From contig JAGQHH010000013.1 in assembly GCA_020431945.1 (NCBI GenBank), forward strand, positions 1 through 15,250: a stretch of DNA of 15,250 nt. The letters are read 5' to 3'. The translations under genes were made by a program, and so were the position numbers. Positions 1 through 6,881 of this stretch are shown here, piece after piece. The stretch's first letter is position 1, and every line of letters begins with the position of its first letter. This DNA comes from Cyanobacteria bacterium HKST-UBA02. GTDB taxonomy: Bacteria > Cyanobacteriota > Vampirovibrionia > Obscuribacterales > Obscuribacteraceae. The notes beneath the pieces were generated by a model, which saw only the letters and a list, made by a program, of their open reading frames with translations, had not been told where the DNA came from and made no database searches.

Positions 1-260
1 GATCGCAAGGCTGTCTCTTTGGGGATGCCGTAGAGCTCCTTCTCGAGAGGGATGGTGACGAGCTTTTCGACCTCCTCGGCGCCTTTCCCCGGATAGAGGC
101 TGATGATCCGCACCTGGGGGTTGGAGAGCTCCGGATATGCTTCCAGGGGAAGCCTATGCCAGGCAATCGCTCCGGCTAGAACGATCACCAGGGCTGCGAT
201 GAGGGTGACATAGCGGGCTCTGATTGCGCCGATTACCAGACTATTGATCAAGCTGTACAT
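1..260 (-). CDS. Heavy-metal efflux RND pump, CusA/CzcA-like (N-terminus only)
   Basis: This is the first 86 codons of an inner-membrane RND permease, the proton-driven pump of a tripartite efflux complex that exports metal cations such as Cu, Co, Zn or Cd. Reading back from the ATG at 258-260, the protein opens with a short amphipathic stretch and one membrane helix (about residues 16-33). The hallmark RND porter start follows: a LPLEAYPEL segment, then QVRIISLYPGKGAEEVEKLV and a TIPLEKELYGIP stretch. This matches the start of CusA/CzcA-type pumps more closely than AcrB-type drug pumps. The rest lies outside the window, so substrate cannot be assigned. The gene is divergent from the permease at 385. 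No clear Shine-Dalgarno is visible before this start. The family is well supported; the metal specificity is inferred. Confidence 0.85.
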   Translation of the reverse strand, partial: MYSLINSLVIGAIRARYVTLIAALVIVLAGAIAWHRLPLEAYPELSNPQVRIISLYPGKGAEEVEKLVTIPLEKELYGIPKETALR

Positions 261-384
261 AATTGGAATAGTATCTCACTAAGCCCTGTCTCTAATACAA
301 GTTTTTGGCTACTCAAAATCATGGTATTCCATACCCCCGATTATTGGTAGATAATTGAGTGGGCATCTGTTTTTGTGATGGTGA
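261..384. other. Divergent intergenic region between RND pump and permease
   Basis: These 124 bases separate two divergent starts and must hold both promoters. The base composition is clearly more AT-rich than the flanking genes. A GATAAT hexamer at 350-355 could be the -10 element for the plus-strand permease, but no good -35 sits at the right distance. No long inverted repeat is visible. The promoter assignment is weak. Confidence 0.4.
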
Positions 385-2286
385 ATGATCAAGAAGCTAG
401 AGGGTCTGAGGTCTTGGCTCTTCGAGGGGCACCTGGCAAAAGAGGTGGTTCAGGAGAATCCCTGGTGGAAAGTCATGTGCCTGACGGGAGTAGGCTATTT
501 CTCGTCCATGGGATTTCAGCCCGGTCTCGCCCTGGTAGCGGCCGGAGTGCTATCGCCGCTTGCATCCGCCAATCTGGTGCTGGTGACCTGGCTCGCGGCT
601 CTTCCGACTTTCTGGCTCGTCGCCCGGAGCAGCCCGCACGGTCACGGCGCGATCGATATGCTCGAGCGTCTCTTGAAGGGCTGGTCGGGCAAGACCCTTG
701 TCTTGATCGTGCTGGGCTTCGCCGCAACCGACTTCATCTTCACCATCACTATGTGCGCAGCCGACGCTACCGCTCATATCGTGGAAAACCCCCTCTGCCC
801 GGCGATTTTGAAGAACCATGTAGCGGTCACTCTTGTTCTCATACTCTTTCTCGGGGCGATTTTCCTGAGGGGTTTTCGGGAAGCTGTTCTGATCGCATGT
901 TTGCTTGTGCTTTTCTACCTGGGGGTCAATGTCGTTCTGATCTCGACCCTGTGTGCACATATCATTGAAAGACCGGAGCTGCTTCAATCCTGGGGCTCGT
1001 CGGTCCAGCAGCAGTACGGATCCACCGCCGAGATGCTGGGAGTCGCCGCTCTGGCTTTCCCTCAGCTAGCCCTTGGGCTATCCGGTTTCGAGACCAGCGT
1101 CGCGGTCATGCCGCTTATCTCTGCAATGGGGGAAGATTCCGATCTGAAGCTCGAGGACAGAGTCCGGAAAACCAGATATCTGCTTTTGACCCTGGTGGCG
1201 ATCATGACTCTATTCCTCCTGGGAGCCAGCCTTGTAACTACTCTTCTGATCAAGCCATCTGCGTATGTCGAGGGTGGTGAAGCAAACGGAAGGGCTCTGG
1301 CATACCTGTCTCATGTATACCTGGGAGACGTATTCGGGAGTATCTACGATCTCGCTACGGTGTCGATTCTCTGGTTCGCCGGGGCATCGGCCATGGCCGC
1401 TCTCCTGAGCCTGGCACCGCACTTCCTTCCCCGTTACGGAATGGCGCCGGCCTGGGCCGCCGCCAAACGGCCACTTATCCTCTTCTTCACGCTGGTATCG
1501 TTGGCGGTGACAATTACGTTTCGCGCGGATGTCGATGCTCAGGCGGGAGCCTTTGCCACCGGTCTTCTTGTAATGCTGACCGCCGGATCGGTAGCCGTGA
1601 CTCTAACGGTCTGGAAAGAGCGCCGCGTCCTGAGACTGTTTTTCGTGTTCATAAGCCTGGTCTTCGTCTATTCGTCCGTGAATCTTGTAGTGATCCGTCC
1701 TGACGGGCTAGCGATAGCTATGATGATGGTGGCAGCCATACTGTTCGGCTCGCTCCTGTCGCGGGCGTTGCGTTCTACGGAGCTCAGGATAGGCACTGTC
1801 GTGCTCGACCGGAAGGCGGAATCATTTATCAAGAAGGCCTGCAATCGACGGTGGGGAGAGGTGAGACTGCTTGCTCACAAGTTCGACATCGGTGACGACT
1901 ATGACTCCAAAGAGGCTGATGCCAGGAAATACCATAGTATTCAAAAGCGGGAAGGAGATTTCATTTTTTTCGAGGTCATCCCTAGGGACGTGTCTGATTT
2001 CATGGATGACAAGTTGGAAATCGAAGGGCTTGAACTAGATGGGCACGAGGTTCTTCGCTGCTCAGCTCATTCGGTTCCGAATGCAATAGCAGCCACGCTA
2101 CTTCATATTAGAAACTCGACCGGCCGGGTCCCCCATGTCTATCTTGGCTGGACGGAAGGGCACCCGATTGCTTATATGTTCAAATACATTCTCTTCGGTG
2201 AAGGCGAGACGGCTCCCCTTACTCGAGAAATCCTGCGGGGGCAGGAGCCCGATCCTGACAAGCGCCCTCGCGTCCATGTCGGATAG
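385..2286 (+). CDS. APC-superfamily amino-acid permease with soluble C-terminal domain
   Basis: This is an integral inner-membrane transporter of 633 residues. About twelve hydrophobic segments fill residues 28-460. Family-like signatures include TGVGYFSSMGFQPG at 34-47, SPHGHGAIDMLERLLKGW at 83-100, a GFAATDF helix at 111-117 and GLSGFETSVAVMPL at 231-244. These match a group of APC-type 'amino acid transporter' proteins familiar from actinobacteria, so substrate is probably an amino acid, but none can be named from sequence. After the last helix comes a soluble tail of about 170 residues (464-633), rich in charged residues and without a domain I recognise. The ATG at 385 is the start consistent with family N-termini, although its Shine-Dalgarno is poor. 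The glutaminase gene follows after 26 bases on the same strand, suggesting co-transcription and a role in glutamine or glutamate handling (inference). Confidence 0.8.
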   Translation: MIKKLEGLRSWLFEGHLAKEVVQENPWWKVMCLTGVGYFSSMGFQPGLALVAAGVLSPLASANLVLVTWLAALPTFWLVARSSPHGHGAIDMLERLLKGWSGKTLVLIVLGFAATDFIFTITMCAADATAHIVENPLCPAILKNHVAVTLVLILFLGAIFLRGFREAVLIACLLVLFYLGVNVVLISTLCAHIIERPELLQSWGSSVQQQYGSTAEMLGVAALAFPQLALGLSGFETSVAVMPLISAMGEDSDLKLEDRVRKTRYLLLTLVAIMTLFLLGASLVTTLLIKPSAYVEGGEANGRALAYLSHVYLGDVFGSIYDLATVSILWFAGASAMAALLSLAPHFLPRYGMAPAWAAAKRPLILFFTLVSLAVTITFRADVDAQAGAFATGLLVMLTAGSVAVTLTVWKERRVLRLFFVFISLVFVYSSVNLVVIRPDGLAIAMMMVAAILFGSLLSRALRSTELRIGTVVLDRKAESFIKKACNRRWGEVRLLAHKFDIGDDYDSKEADARKYHSIQKREGDFIFFEVIPRDVSDFMDDKLEIEGLELDGHEVLRCSAHSVPNAIAATLLHIRNSTGRVPHVYLGWTEGHPIAYMFKYILFGEGETAPLTREILRGQEPDPDKRPRVHVG

Positions 2287-2297
2287 TTGCCGGCAAC
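2286..2297. promoter_or_regulatory. Perfect 12-bp palindrome after the permease stop codon
   Basis: GTTGCCGGCAAC reads the same on both strands and begins on the last base of the permease stop codon, 15 bases before the glutaminase ATG. It could be an operator or an mRNA structure affecting translation of the next gene, whose own ribosome-binding site is weak. A 12-bp palindrome can also occur by chance. Confidence 0.25.
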
Positions 2298-2312
2298 GTG
2301 TATCATTAGGGC

Positions 2313-3845
2313 ATGAGCGGTCCCCATTCCATTTTATTTCGCGCCTACAGCCAGGACGGTGTCATCGAGAGAGAGCACCTTCTCGCCGAGTTCGCCGCCG
2401 CCGGTTTCGACAGCGACAATCCAATCGCCCGGGAGCTCATCGCGGCGGTGCGGGCCTGCGATTCAGTGCTCGATGAGGCTGCCTTCGAGAAGCTCTATGA
2501 TTGCTCTCCGGCTTTACTTGCCCAGATTCTCGAGGGCAATCTGATCATCGCGGACTTCAGGGGCTTCAGGGCTCAGATCGAGGAGATCTTCAACCAGGTC
2601 CGGGAGAATCGGGATGGCCAGGTCGCCTCTTATATTCCGCAGCTCGAGAAAGTCGATCCTGACAAGTTCGCTGTGGCACTCTGCTCCATCGACGGGCAGC
2701 GGATGAATCTTGGAGAGAGCAGCGACTATTTTTGTGTCCAGTCCTGCTCCAAGCCTCTCACTTATTGCATCGCTCTGGAGCAACTGGGAGTGGAGGAGGT
2801 GCATCGCTTCGTAGGCCGAGAGCCCTCAGGCAAGACATTCAACGAGCTCACTCTCAATGCTCACGGTCTGCCGCACAATCCCATGATCAATGCCGGCGCC
2901 ATCATGTGCGGTGCACTCATCGAAAGGGGCAAGTCTCCGGCGGAGCGTTTCGATGCCGTGCTCGATATCTGGCGAGAGGCTGCCGGGGGCGATTGCCGGA
3001 TAGGATTCAATAACGCCGTTTATCTTTCCGAAAAGCAGACTGGCGATCGCAATTATGCTCTCGGACATTTCATGCGCGAGAAGAAAGCCTTTCCGGATGG
3101 CACAACCCTTGCCGATGTGCTCGAGTTCTATTTCCAGTGCTGTTCTATCGAGACGAGTGTAGAGACTCTTTCGGTGCTTGCTGCCACCCTGGCAAATGGC
3201 GGGCACTGCCCACTTTCTGGAAAGATGGTCTTCCGTCCGGAGAATGTCAAAAACTGTCTTTCTCTCATGCTCAGTTGCGGGATGTATGATTTTTCCGGCG
3301 AGTTCGCTTTCACTGTGGGGATGCCCGCAAAGAGCGGTGTCTCCGGAGCGATTCTACTGGTGGTGCCGAACACTTGCGGCATCGCGATCTGGTCTCCGCG
3401 TCTAGATGAGCTGGGCAACTCCGTTCGTGGTGTTGATTTCTGTCGCAAGCTCGTCTCGCGTTTTCGCCTTCATACTTTCGATCAGATGGTGGGCTTGAAC
3501 GACGGGCGGCTCGATCCCAGACGTAGTACTTACGAAGAACGCCTCGGTGGCGGTACTTTCTTTCTCTGGGCCTGCGCCAATGGTGACACTTCCGAGATGC
3601 GGCGCCTGGTTGCCCGGGGCGTCGATCCGGCGGTAGCTAATTACGACGATCGCACCGGTCTTCATATCGCCTCCTCCGCCGGGCAACTGGAAGCGGTCCG
3701 CTATCTGCTCAAAGTCGGTGTTCCGGTCAATCGCGAGGATCGCTGGGGCAACCGCCCCCTCGACGATGCCATTCGTGAAGGCAACGATCTCGTGGCTGCC
3801 CTTCTCAAAGAATACGGCGCCGAATGCAAGACCGCGACAGTTTGA
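2313..3845 (+). CDS. glsA: Glutaminase A, animal GLS-type, with EF-hand-like N-terminus and ankyrin repeats
   Basis: It hydrolyses L-glutamine to L-glutamate and ammonia and is probably cytoplasmic, as no signal peptide is visible. The protein has 510 residues, against roughly 310 for common bacterial GlsA. Residues 1-100 resemble the EF-hand-like region before the catalytic domain of animal glutaminase. The beta-lactamase-like catalytic domain covers about 105-390, and ankyrin repeats cover about 413-505. Catalytic SxxK is Ser144 and Lys147 in QSCSKPLTY. Other conserved positions are Tyr107 (SYIPQL), Asn193 (MINAGAI), Glu240 and Asn247 (SEKQTGDRN), Tyr273 (FYFQ), Tyr325 (CGMYDFSG) and Val343 (AKSGVSG). 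All line up with human GLS active-site residues at an almost constant offset of 141-142. The start at 2313 keeps the EF-hand-like region, but its Shine-Dalgarno is poor, so translation may be coupled to the permease 26 bases upstream. Function is near certain; the animal-type architecture is the unusual part. Confidence 0.95.
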   Translation: MSGPHSILFRAYSQDGVIEREHLLAEFAAAGFDSDNPIARELIAAVRACDSVLDEAAFEKLYDCSPALLAQILEGNLIIADFRGFRAQIEEIFNQVRENRDGQVASYIPQLEKVDPDKFAVALCSIDGQRMNLGESSDYFCVQSCSKPLTYCIALEQLGVEEVHRFVGREPSGKTFNELTLNAHGLPHNPMINAGAIMCGALIERGKSPAERFDAVLDIWREAAGGDCRIGFNNAVYLSEKQTGDRNYALGHFMREKKAFPDGTTLADVLEFYFQCCSIETSVETLSVLAATLANGGHCPLSGKMVFRPENVKNCLSLMLSCGMYDFSGEFAFTVGMPAKSGVSGAILLVVPNTCGIAIWSPRLDELGNSVRGVDFCRKLVSRFRLHTFDQMVGLNDGRLDPRRSTYEERLGGGTFFLWACANGDTSEMRRLVARGVDPAVANYDDRTGLHIASSAGQLEAVRYLLKVGVPVNREDRWGNRPLDDAIREGNDLVAALLKEYGAECKTATV

Positions 3846-4014
3846 AGAGTCGCTGTCTCCGTCTTAGTCGTTCATCTATCTAGGGACTTTTCCGTCGGCA
3901 TGGGCCCCTTGCCCTTCCTGCAATCTAATCTTCGTGACCGTAAATTGCCAACATCGCGACGCTACCATCGGAGCATCTTCCCACGCACCAGTCCTTTTCC
4001 ATGGAGGAATCCCG
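3846..4014. other. Intergenic region upstream of the repeat-protein gene
   Basis: These 169 bases separate the glutaminase from the next plus-strand gene. I see no convincing terminator: no stable hairpin followed by a T-run. I also see no clear sigma70 promoter. Its end carries the ribosome-binding site for the gene starting at 4015. Confidence 0.4.
4003..4008 (+). promoter_or_regulatory. Ribosome-binding site deciding the start at 4015
   Basis: GGAGGA lies six bases before the ATG at 4015. An upstream in-frame GTG at 3934 has no such site, so the downstream ATG is the better start. Confidence 0.75.
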
Positions 4015-5115
4015 ATGACTTACGACAGCCCACAGCCAGCCCCCAGGTCTCAAGAGATGCCGGCTCCCAGATTCGATGTTGACATGGCCTCCAGGCAAGA
4101 TGGTCGTATGAATCAAACAGGCAATCTGGATCAAAGAGGAACTCAGGTTCAAGATCAAAGCCAGAGAGGAAGGTTCGATCAGACTCAGACGGGCAGGGTC
4201 CAACAAGATGTGACTGGCAGGGTCCAACAAGATGTGACTGGCAGGGTCCAGCAGAACGTTGACGGCAACAGGTTGTCCACCGGCGACGTGCGCAGCAGCA
4301 ATACCGTCGATAGCCGCAATGCTGTCGACACCAGCAGCCAGTCGGACAGCCGCAGCCAGTCCGGCAGCCAGAGCCGGGTGGACAACAGCAACCAGGCCGG
4401 TGGTGCTGCCATCGACGATCATTCGGTGAACAATCGCAGTGACAAGAGCGTCAATCTCGGACCTCAGCTCCTGCCCGAATGTACCTATGGTCTCAGTATC
4501 GGCGTGCCCGGAAGCGGTGCCTTCCAGATCGGAGTGCCGAGTCAGGAGTGTATTACCGCTCGCGGCAAGGCTATGGAAGCCCAGGCGGATGCAGCCAAAG
4601 AGGCGGCCCGCGCCCATGCCGACGCCCAGGTCGGCACCGCTCGCGCTCAGGCCGACGCCCAGGTCGGTACGGCCAGAGCCCAGGCGGAAGCTTCGCTTCT
4701 CAGCACGGGAATGCAGCTCGAGTCCCAGGAGAGAGCCGGAGCGCTCAATCACAACGAAGTGATGACCAAGATCGCCTGTGATTTCTCCATCGACAGAGCC
4801 GGCACAGCCAGACAGAGCTGGCAGCAGTTCGACCAGATGGGTGCCCGTATCGGCAAACACCCCACAGCTAAGGCCGGTACTCAGCAAATCTGGACTGAAG
4901 CGGTCACGGCTTCGGCGCAATCCATGGACGCCGGCGCCATCTGCGTGGAGTCCACCCGCAACCAGCTCGGTATCGAGCAGAAGAAATTCGAAGTCCCGGC
5001 CCTCGAGATCGAGGTGCCTCCGGCTCCGAAACCCAGACCTCCGGTGCATAGACCCAAGCCCCCTGCTCCCAAACCCACCGAGCCCTGTCTCGATGCAGAC
5101 AAGACCAAGAAGTAA
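4015..5115 (+). CDS. Gln-rich, Ala-rich, Pro-rich repeat protein of unknown function
   Basis: I do not recognise this 366-residue protein. It has four zones. Residues 1-145 are low complexity, rich in Gln, Ser, Asp, Asn and Gly, with an 8-residue unit TGRVQQDV in tandem at about 59-82. Residues 150-185 are more ordered, with Cys156 and Cys179 and a GLSIGVPGSGAFQIGVPSQE segment. Residues 185-325 are helical, starting with an Ala-rich coiled-coil-like stretch that contains an 11-residue tandem repeat (ADAQVGTARAQ), and holding Cys255 and Cys310. Residues 326-366 are Pro/Lys-rich with Cys358. There is no signal peptide or membrane helix. The composition suggests a structural or surface-associated protein, but this is inference. 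The LysM gene begins five bases after its stop, so the two are almost surely co-transcribed. The strand is set by the ribosome-binding site and codon use, although a long antisense reading frame exists. Confidence 0.75.
   Translation: MTYDSPQPAPRSQEMPAPRFDVDMASRQDGRMNQTGNLDQRGTQVQDQSQRGRFDQTQTGRVQQDVTGRVQQDVTGRVQQNVDGNRLSTGDVRSSNTVDSRNAVDTSSQSDSRSQSGSQSRVDNSNQAGGAAIDDHSVNNRSDKSVNLGPQLLPECTYGLSIGVPGSGAFQIGVPSQECITARGKAMEAQADAAKEAARAHADAQVGTARAQADAQVGTARAQAEASLLSTGMQLESQERAGALNHNEVMTKIACDFSIDRAGTARQSWQQFDQMGARIGKHPTAKAGTQQIWTEAVTASAQSMDAGAICVESTRNQLGIEQKKFEVPALEIEVPPAPKPRPPVHRPKPPAPKPTEPCLDADKTKK
4189..4260 (+). repeat. Three tandem 24-bp repeats inside the Gln-rich gene
   Basis: Units lie at 4189-4212, 4213-4236 and 4237-4260. 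The first two differ at one base; the third has drifted further. Each encodes TGRVQQ followed by DV or NV. The near-identity of units 1 and 2 suggests recent duplication by slippage and possible copy-number variation between strains. Confidence 0.9.
4618..4683 (+). repeat. Two tandem 33-bp repeats inside the Gln-rich gene
   Basis: Units at 4618-4650 and 4651-4683 encode the identical 11 residues ADAQVGTARAQ. They differ at several synonymous positions in the second half, so protein-level selection has kept the repeat after duplication. An 11-residue period suits an extended helix or coiled coil. Confidence 0.85.
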
Positions 5116-5120
5116 GCGCC

Positions 5121-5972
5121 ATGGAGTTCGAAGGATTGCCCGGGCGGCATGAAAGCCTCGATCACAATAGAGATCATGTTGCCCGGGCTGCCTCGGAGAG
5201 GTTGCACAGCGAGTCGGATGGGCTCCTTCGCCAGCGAGGCAGTCGCGCAGAGCACACCGCCGGCGATACCGGAGCCGGAAAGAAACAAGAAAAACCTCTC
5301 ATGCCCGGTCTCGAAGGCAATGACTACACGATAAGAAGAGGCGACAGCATAAGCGCTATAGCCGTGCGCATGCTCAAGCTTCGTGGAGAGGAAGTATCTT
5401 CGCACAGTGTCTACGAAGAAGTCGGCAGAATAATCGATCTCAATTCGCCGAAACATCCCTGGATCGAAAAGCATCCCGAGCGGATCAAACCGGGAATGAA
5501 GCTCAAGGTCTGGGACAGCGATACCGGACCGGATCCGTCCTGCAAATGGAAAGACTGGAGCCAGGCGGAGCCCGGACGCACCACGGTCGCTCAGCGTTGC
5601 CAGAGCGTCTTTGCCGGTAAGGACACCCAGGTGATCGTCGCCCCGGGTGGGCGGGCTGTATTTACCTCAGGCTCCTTCGGATTCGTGGCGCCCAGAGGCT
5701 ATGCCCGTGCTCTCACCGGTGCCAATGTCATGGCGGTGGGCGGCAATATCATCGATGATGGTGCTGCGATCCAGATACTGCACAGTGAAGCTATAGTTCG
5801 CAAAGACCCGCCGCGACCTCCATCGCTTATCAGCGAGAGCGAGCCGGTGCGGGAAACTGTCGTGGAGATCTCCGGAGAGCCTTCCGGAGAGCCTTCCAGA
5901 GAATCCGGCTGGCTCAGTCACGAAGAGATCGCCATGAAAATCAAAGATGGCTTCGATGTTCCGCCGGTTTGA
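5121..5972 (+). CDS. LysM-domain protein without signal peptide
   Basis: This 283-residue protein has one LysM module at about 68-131. It opens with YTIRRGDSISAIAVRML, has an internal insertion, and ends with RIKPGMKLKVWD. LysM modules bind GlcNAc-containing polymers such as peptidoglycan, and also occur in phage-baseplate-like and injection-machine parts. Residues 1-65 are charged and probably disordered, with no signal peptide. Residues 140-225 contain Cys141 and Cys160 and a Gly/Val-rich alternating stretch (GGRAVFTSGSFGFVAPRG, then ANVMAVGGN) that looks like beta repeats. The tail has Pro-rich and SGEP repeats. Start 5121 is five bases after the preceding stop; a later in-frame ATG at 5301 is possible, but codon use before it already looks coding. 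The 3' end overlaps the convergent racemase gene by 32 bases. Role unknown; it probably acts with the repeat protein upstream. Confidence 0.75.
   Translation: MEFEGLPGRHESLDHNRDHVARAASERLHSESDGLLRQRGSRAEHTAGDTGAGKKQEKPLMPGLEGNDYTIRRGDSISAIAVRMLKLRGEEVSSHSVYEEVGRIIDLNSPKHPWIEKHPERIKPGMKLKVWDSDTGPDPSCKWKDWSQAEPGRTTVAQRCQSVFAGKDTQVIVAPGGRAVFTSGSFGFVAPRGYARALTGANVMAVGGNIIDDGAAIQILHSEAIVRKDPPRPPSLISESEPVRETVVEISGEPSGEPSRESGWLSHEEIAMKIKDGFDVPPV
5871..5906 (+). repeat. 12-bp tandem repeat in the LysM gene tail
   Basis: Two identical 12-base units (5871-5882, 5883-5894) are followed by a degenerate third (5895-5906). They encode the SGEPSGEPSRES segment, a flexible acidic linker. Confidence 0.8.
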
Positions 5973-6696
5973 GTTCGGCTTTCATTGCGTTACCCAGGGC
6001 TGCTCGCGCCAGGGTCCTGGTGGAGTCGAGAACCGGCAGAGATGAATGCTCTTGCGAAATAAGAAGCGGTATCTCAGTGCATCCAAGAACCACCGAATCG
6101 CATCCCTGGTTCTTTAGCGCTGCGATACAGCTCTGGAAATAACGGCGGGAGGGCTCATCGAAGACGCCATTGACCAGTTTGCTGAAGATTATCTCGTTGA
6201 TCTTCAAACGTCTTTCAGCATCGGGGACCTCATGCTCGAGACCGAGGGCTCCCAGGGCTCCGGGATAGACCGGACCTTCCATGAGATATCTTGTTCCGAG
6301 AACACCCACCTTCTGATAGCCCTTCTCTCTTGCCAGGCTCGCCACGGCACCGGCTATGTGCAGCCAGGGAATTCGCGAATTCCGGGCAACAATGTCGAAA
6401 GCCTGATGGATGGTATTGTCCGGACAAATGGCAAAATCCGCTCCGGCATCGGCCAGGATCTCGCTGGAAGCGATCATCAGATCCGCCACTCCCTGCCAGT
6501 CGTTTTCTCTGATGAATCCCATATAGCGACTGAGAGGGAATGTATGCATGGTTATCTCCGGGTGGTTATGCTCCCCCAGAAGCTCCGGCGCTTCCATACA
6601 AATCGTTCGGTAGCACAATGCCGCGCCTTCCGCGCTGCAAGCGACTATGCCGATGTGTTTCGTTTCTCTCGTTTCTTTCATGGTGTTGTTGGACAT
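5941..6696 (-). CDS. Aspartate/glutamate racemase family protein
   Basis: Members interconvert L- and D-amino acids (Asp or Glu), or act on related substrates, without a cofactor, using two acid/base residues, one per lobe. The protein has 251 residues, a normal length. The N-lobe starts at HIGIVACSAEGAALCYR (14-30). The first active-site loop reads ICPDNTIHQ (90-98). The second has the classical VLGCTEIPLL (203-212) with Cys206. At the first catalytic position, where aspartate racemases carry Cys (CNT) and E. coli YgeA carries Thr (TNT), this protein carries Asp93, with a Cys two residues earlier (Cys91). Activity may therefore differ from a plain racemase. I chose the ATG at 6694-6696; a second ATG at 6679-6681 is possible. 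The gene is convergent with the LysM gene and has a perfect inverted repeat just upstream of its start. The family is secure, the substrate is not. Confidence 0.85.
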   Translation of the reverse strand: MSNNTMKETRETKHIGIVACSAEGAALCYRTICMEAPELLGEHNHPEITMHTFPLSRYMGFIRENDWQGVADLMIASSEILADAGADFAICPDNTIHQAFDIVARNSRIPWLHIAGAVASLAREKGYQKVGVLGTRYLMEGPVYPGALGALGLEHEVPDAERRLKINEIIFSKLVNGVFDEPSRRYFQSCIAALKNQGCDSVVLGCTEIPLLISQEHSSLPVLDSTRTLARAALGNAMKAELKPAEHRSHL

Positions 6697-6705
6697 TTAC
6701 TTTTT

Positions 6706-6728
6706 CGAGTCACGGGCCACGTGACTCG
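6706..6728. promoter_or_regulatory. Perfect 9-bp inverted repeat upstream of the racemase gene
   Basis: CGAGTCACG (6706-6714) and CGTGACTCG (6720-6728) are exact reverse complements separated by five bases. The repeat ends ten bases before the racemase start codon on its 5' side. There is no T-run on either strand after the stem, so it is not a standard terminator. It could be a repressor operator or an mRNA hairpin beside the ribosome-binding region. Confidence 0.6.
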
Positions 6729-6881
6729 TGAAAAGGTTAGATCCGTGCTCTGTCCGGGTTTGAGCTTGGTTGACATATTGATTGGTCGTTTAGTTTCGAC
6801 TTTCAGAAAAAAAGAATGCCTGCTGTCGCCATGCTGGTGGATATTGTACGGTCCATAGATTGGCGCTAGTATATCGAAAGA

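Noticed and set aside
3846..3933. Intrinsic terminator after glutaminase
   Set aside because: Only a 4-bp GGGC/GCCC pairing near 3902-3914 is visible, with no T-run after it.
3925..5049. A 374-codon open frame on the minus strand opposite the repeat-protein gene
   Set aside because: It mirrors the codon structure of the plus-strand gene, has no ribosome-binding site, and its repeats are just the complement of the plus-strand repeats. The plus strand has the Shine-Dalgarno and natural composition.
6770..6796. TTGACA at 6770-6775 as a plus-strand promoter with TAGTTT at 6791-6796
   Set aside because: The -35 is perfect, but the spacer is only 15 bases and the -10 matches poorly; no confident gene starts close downstream.
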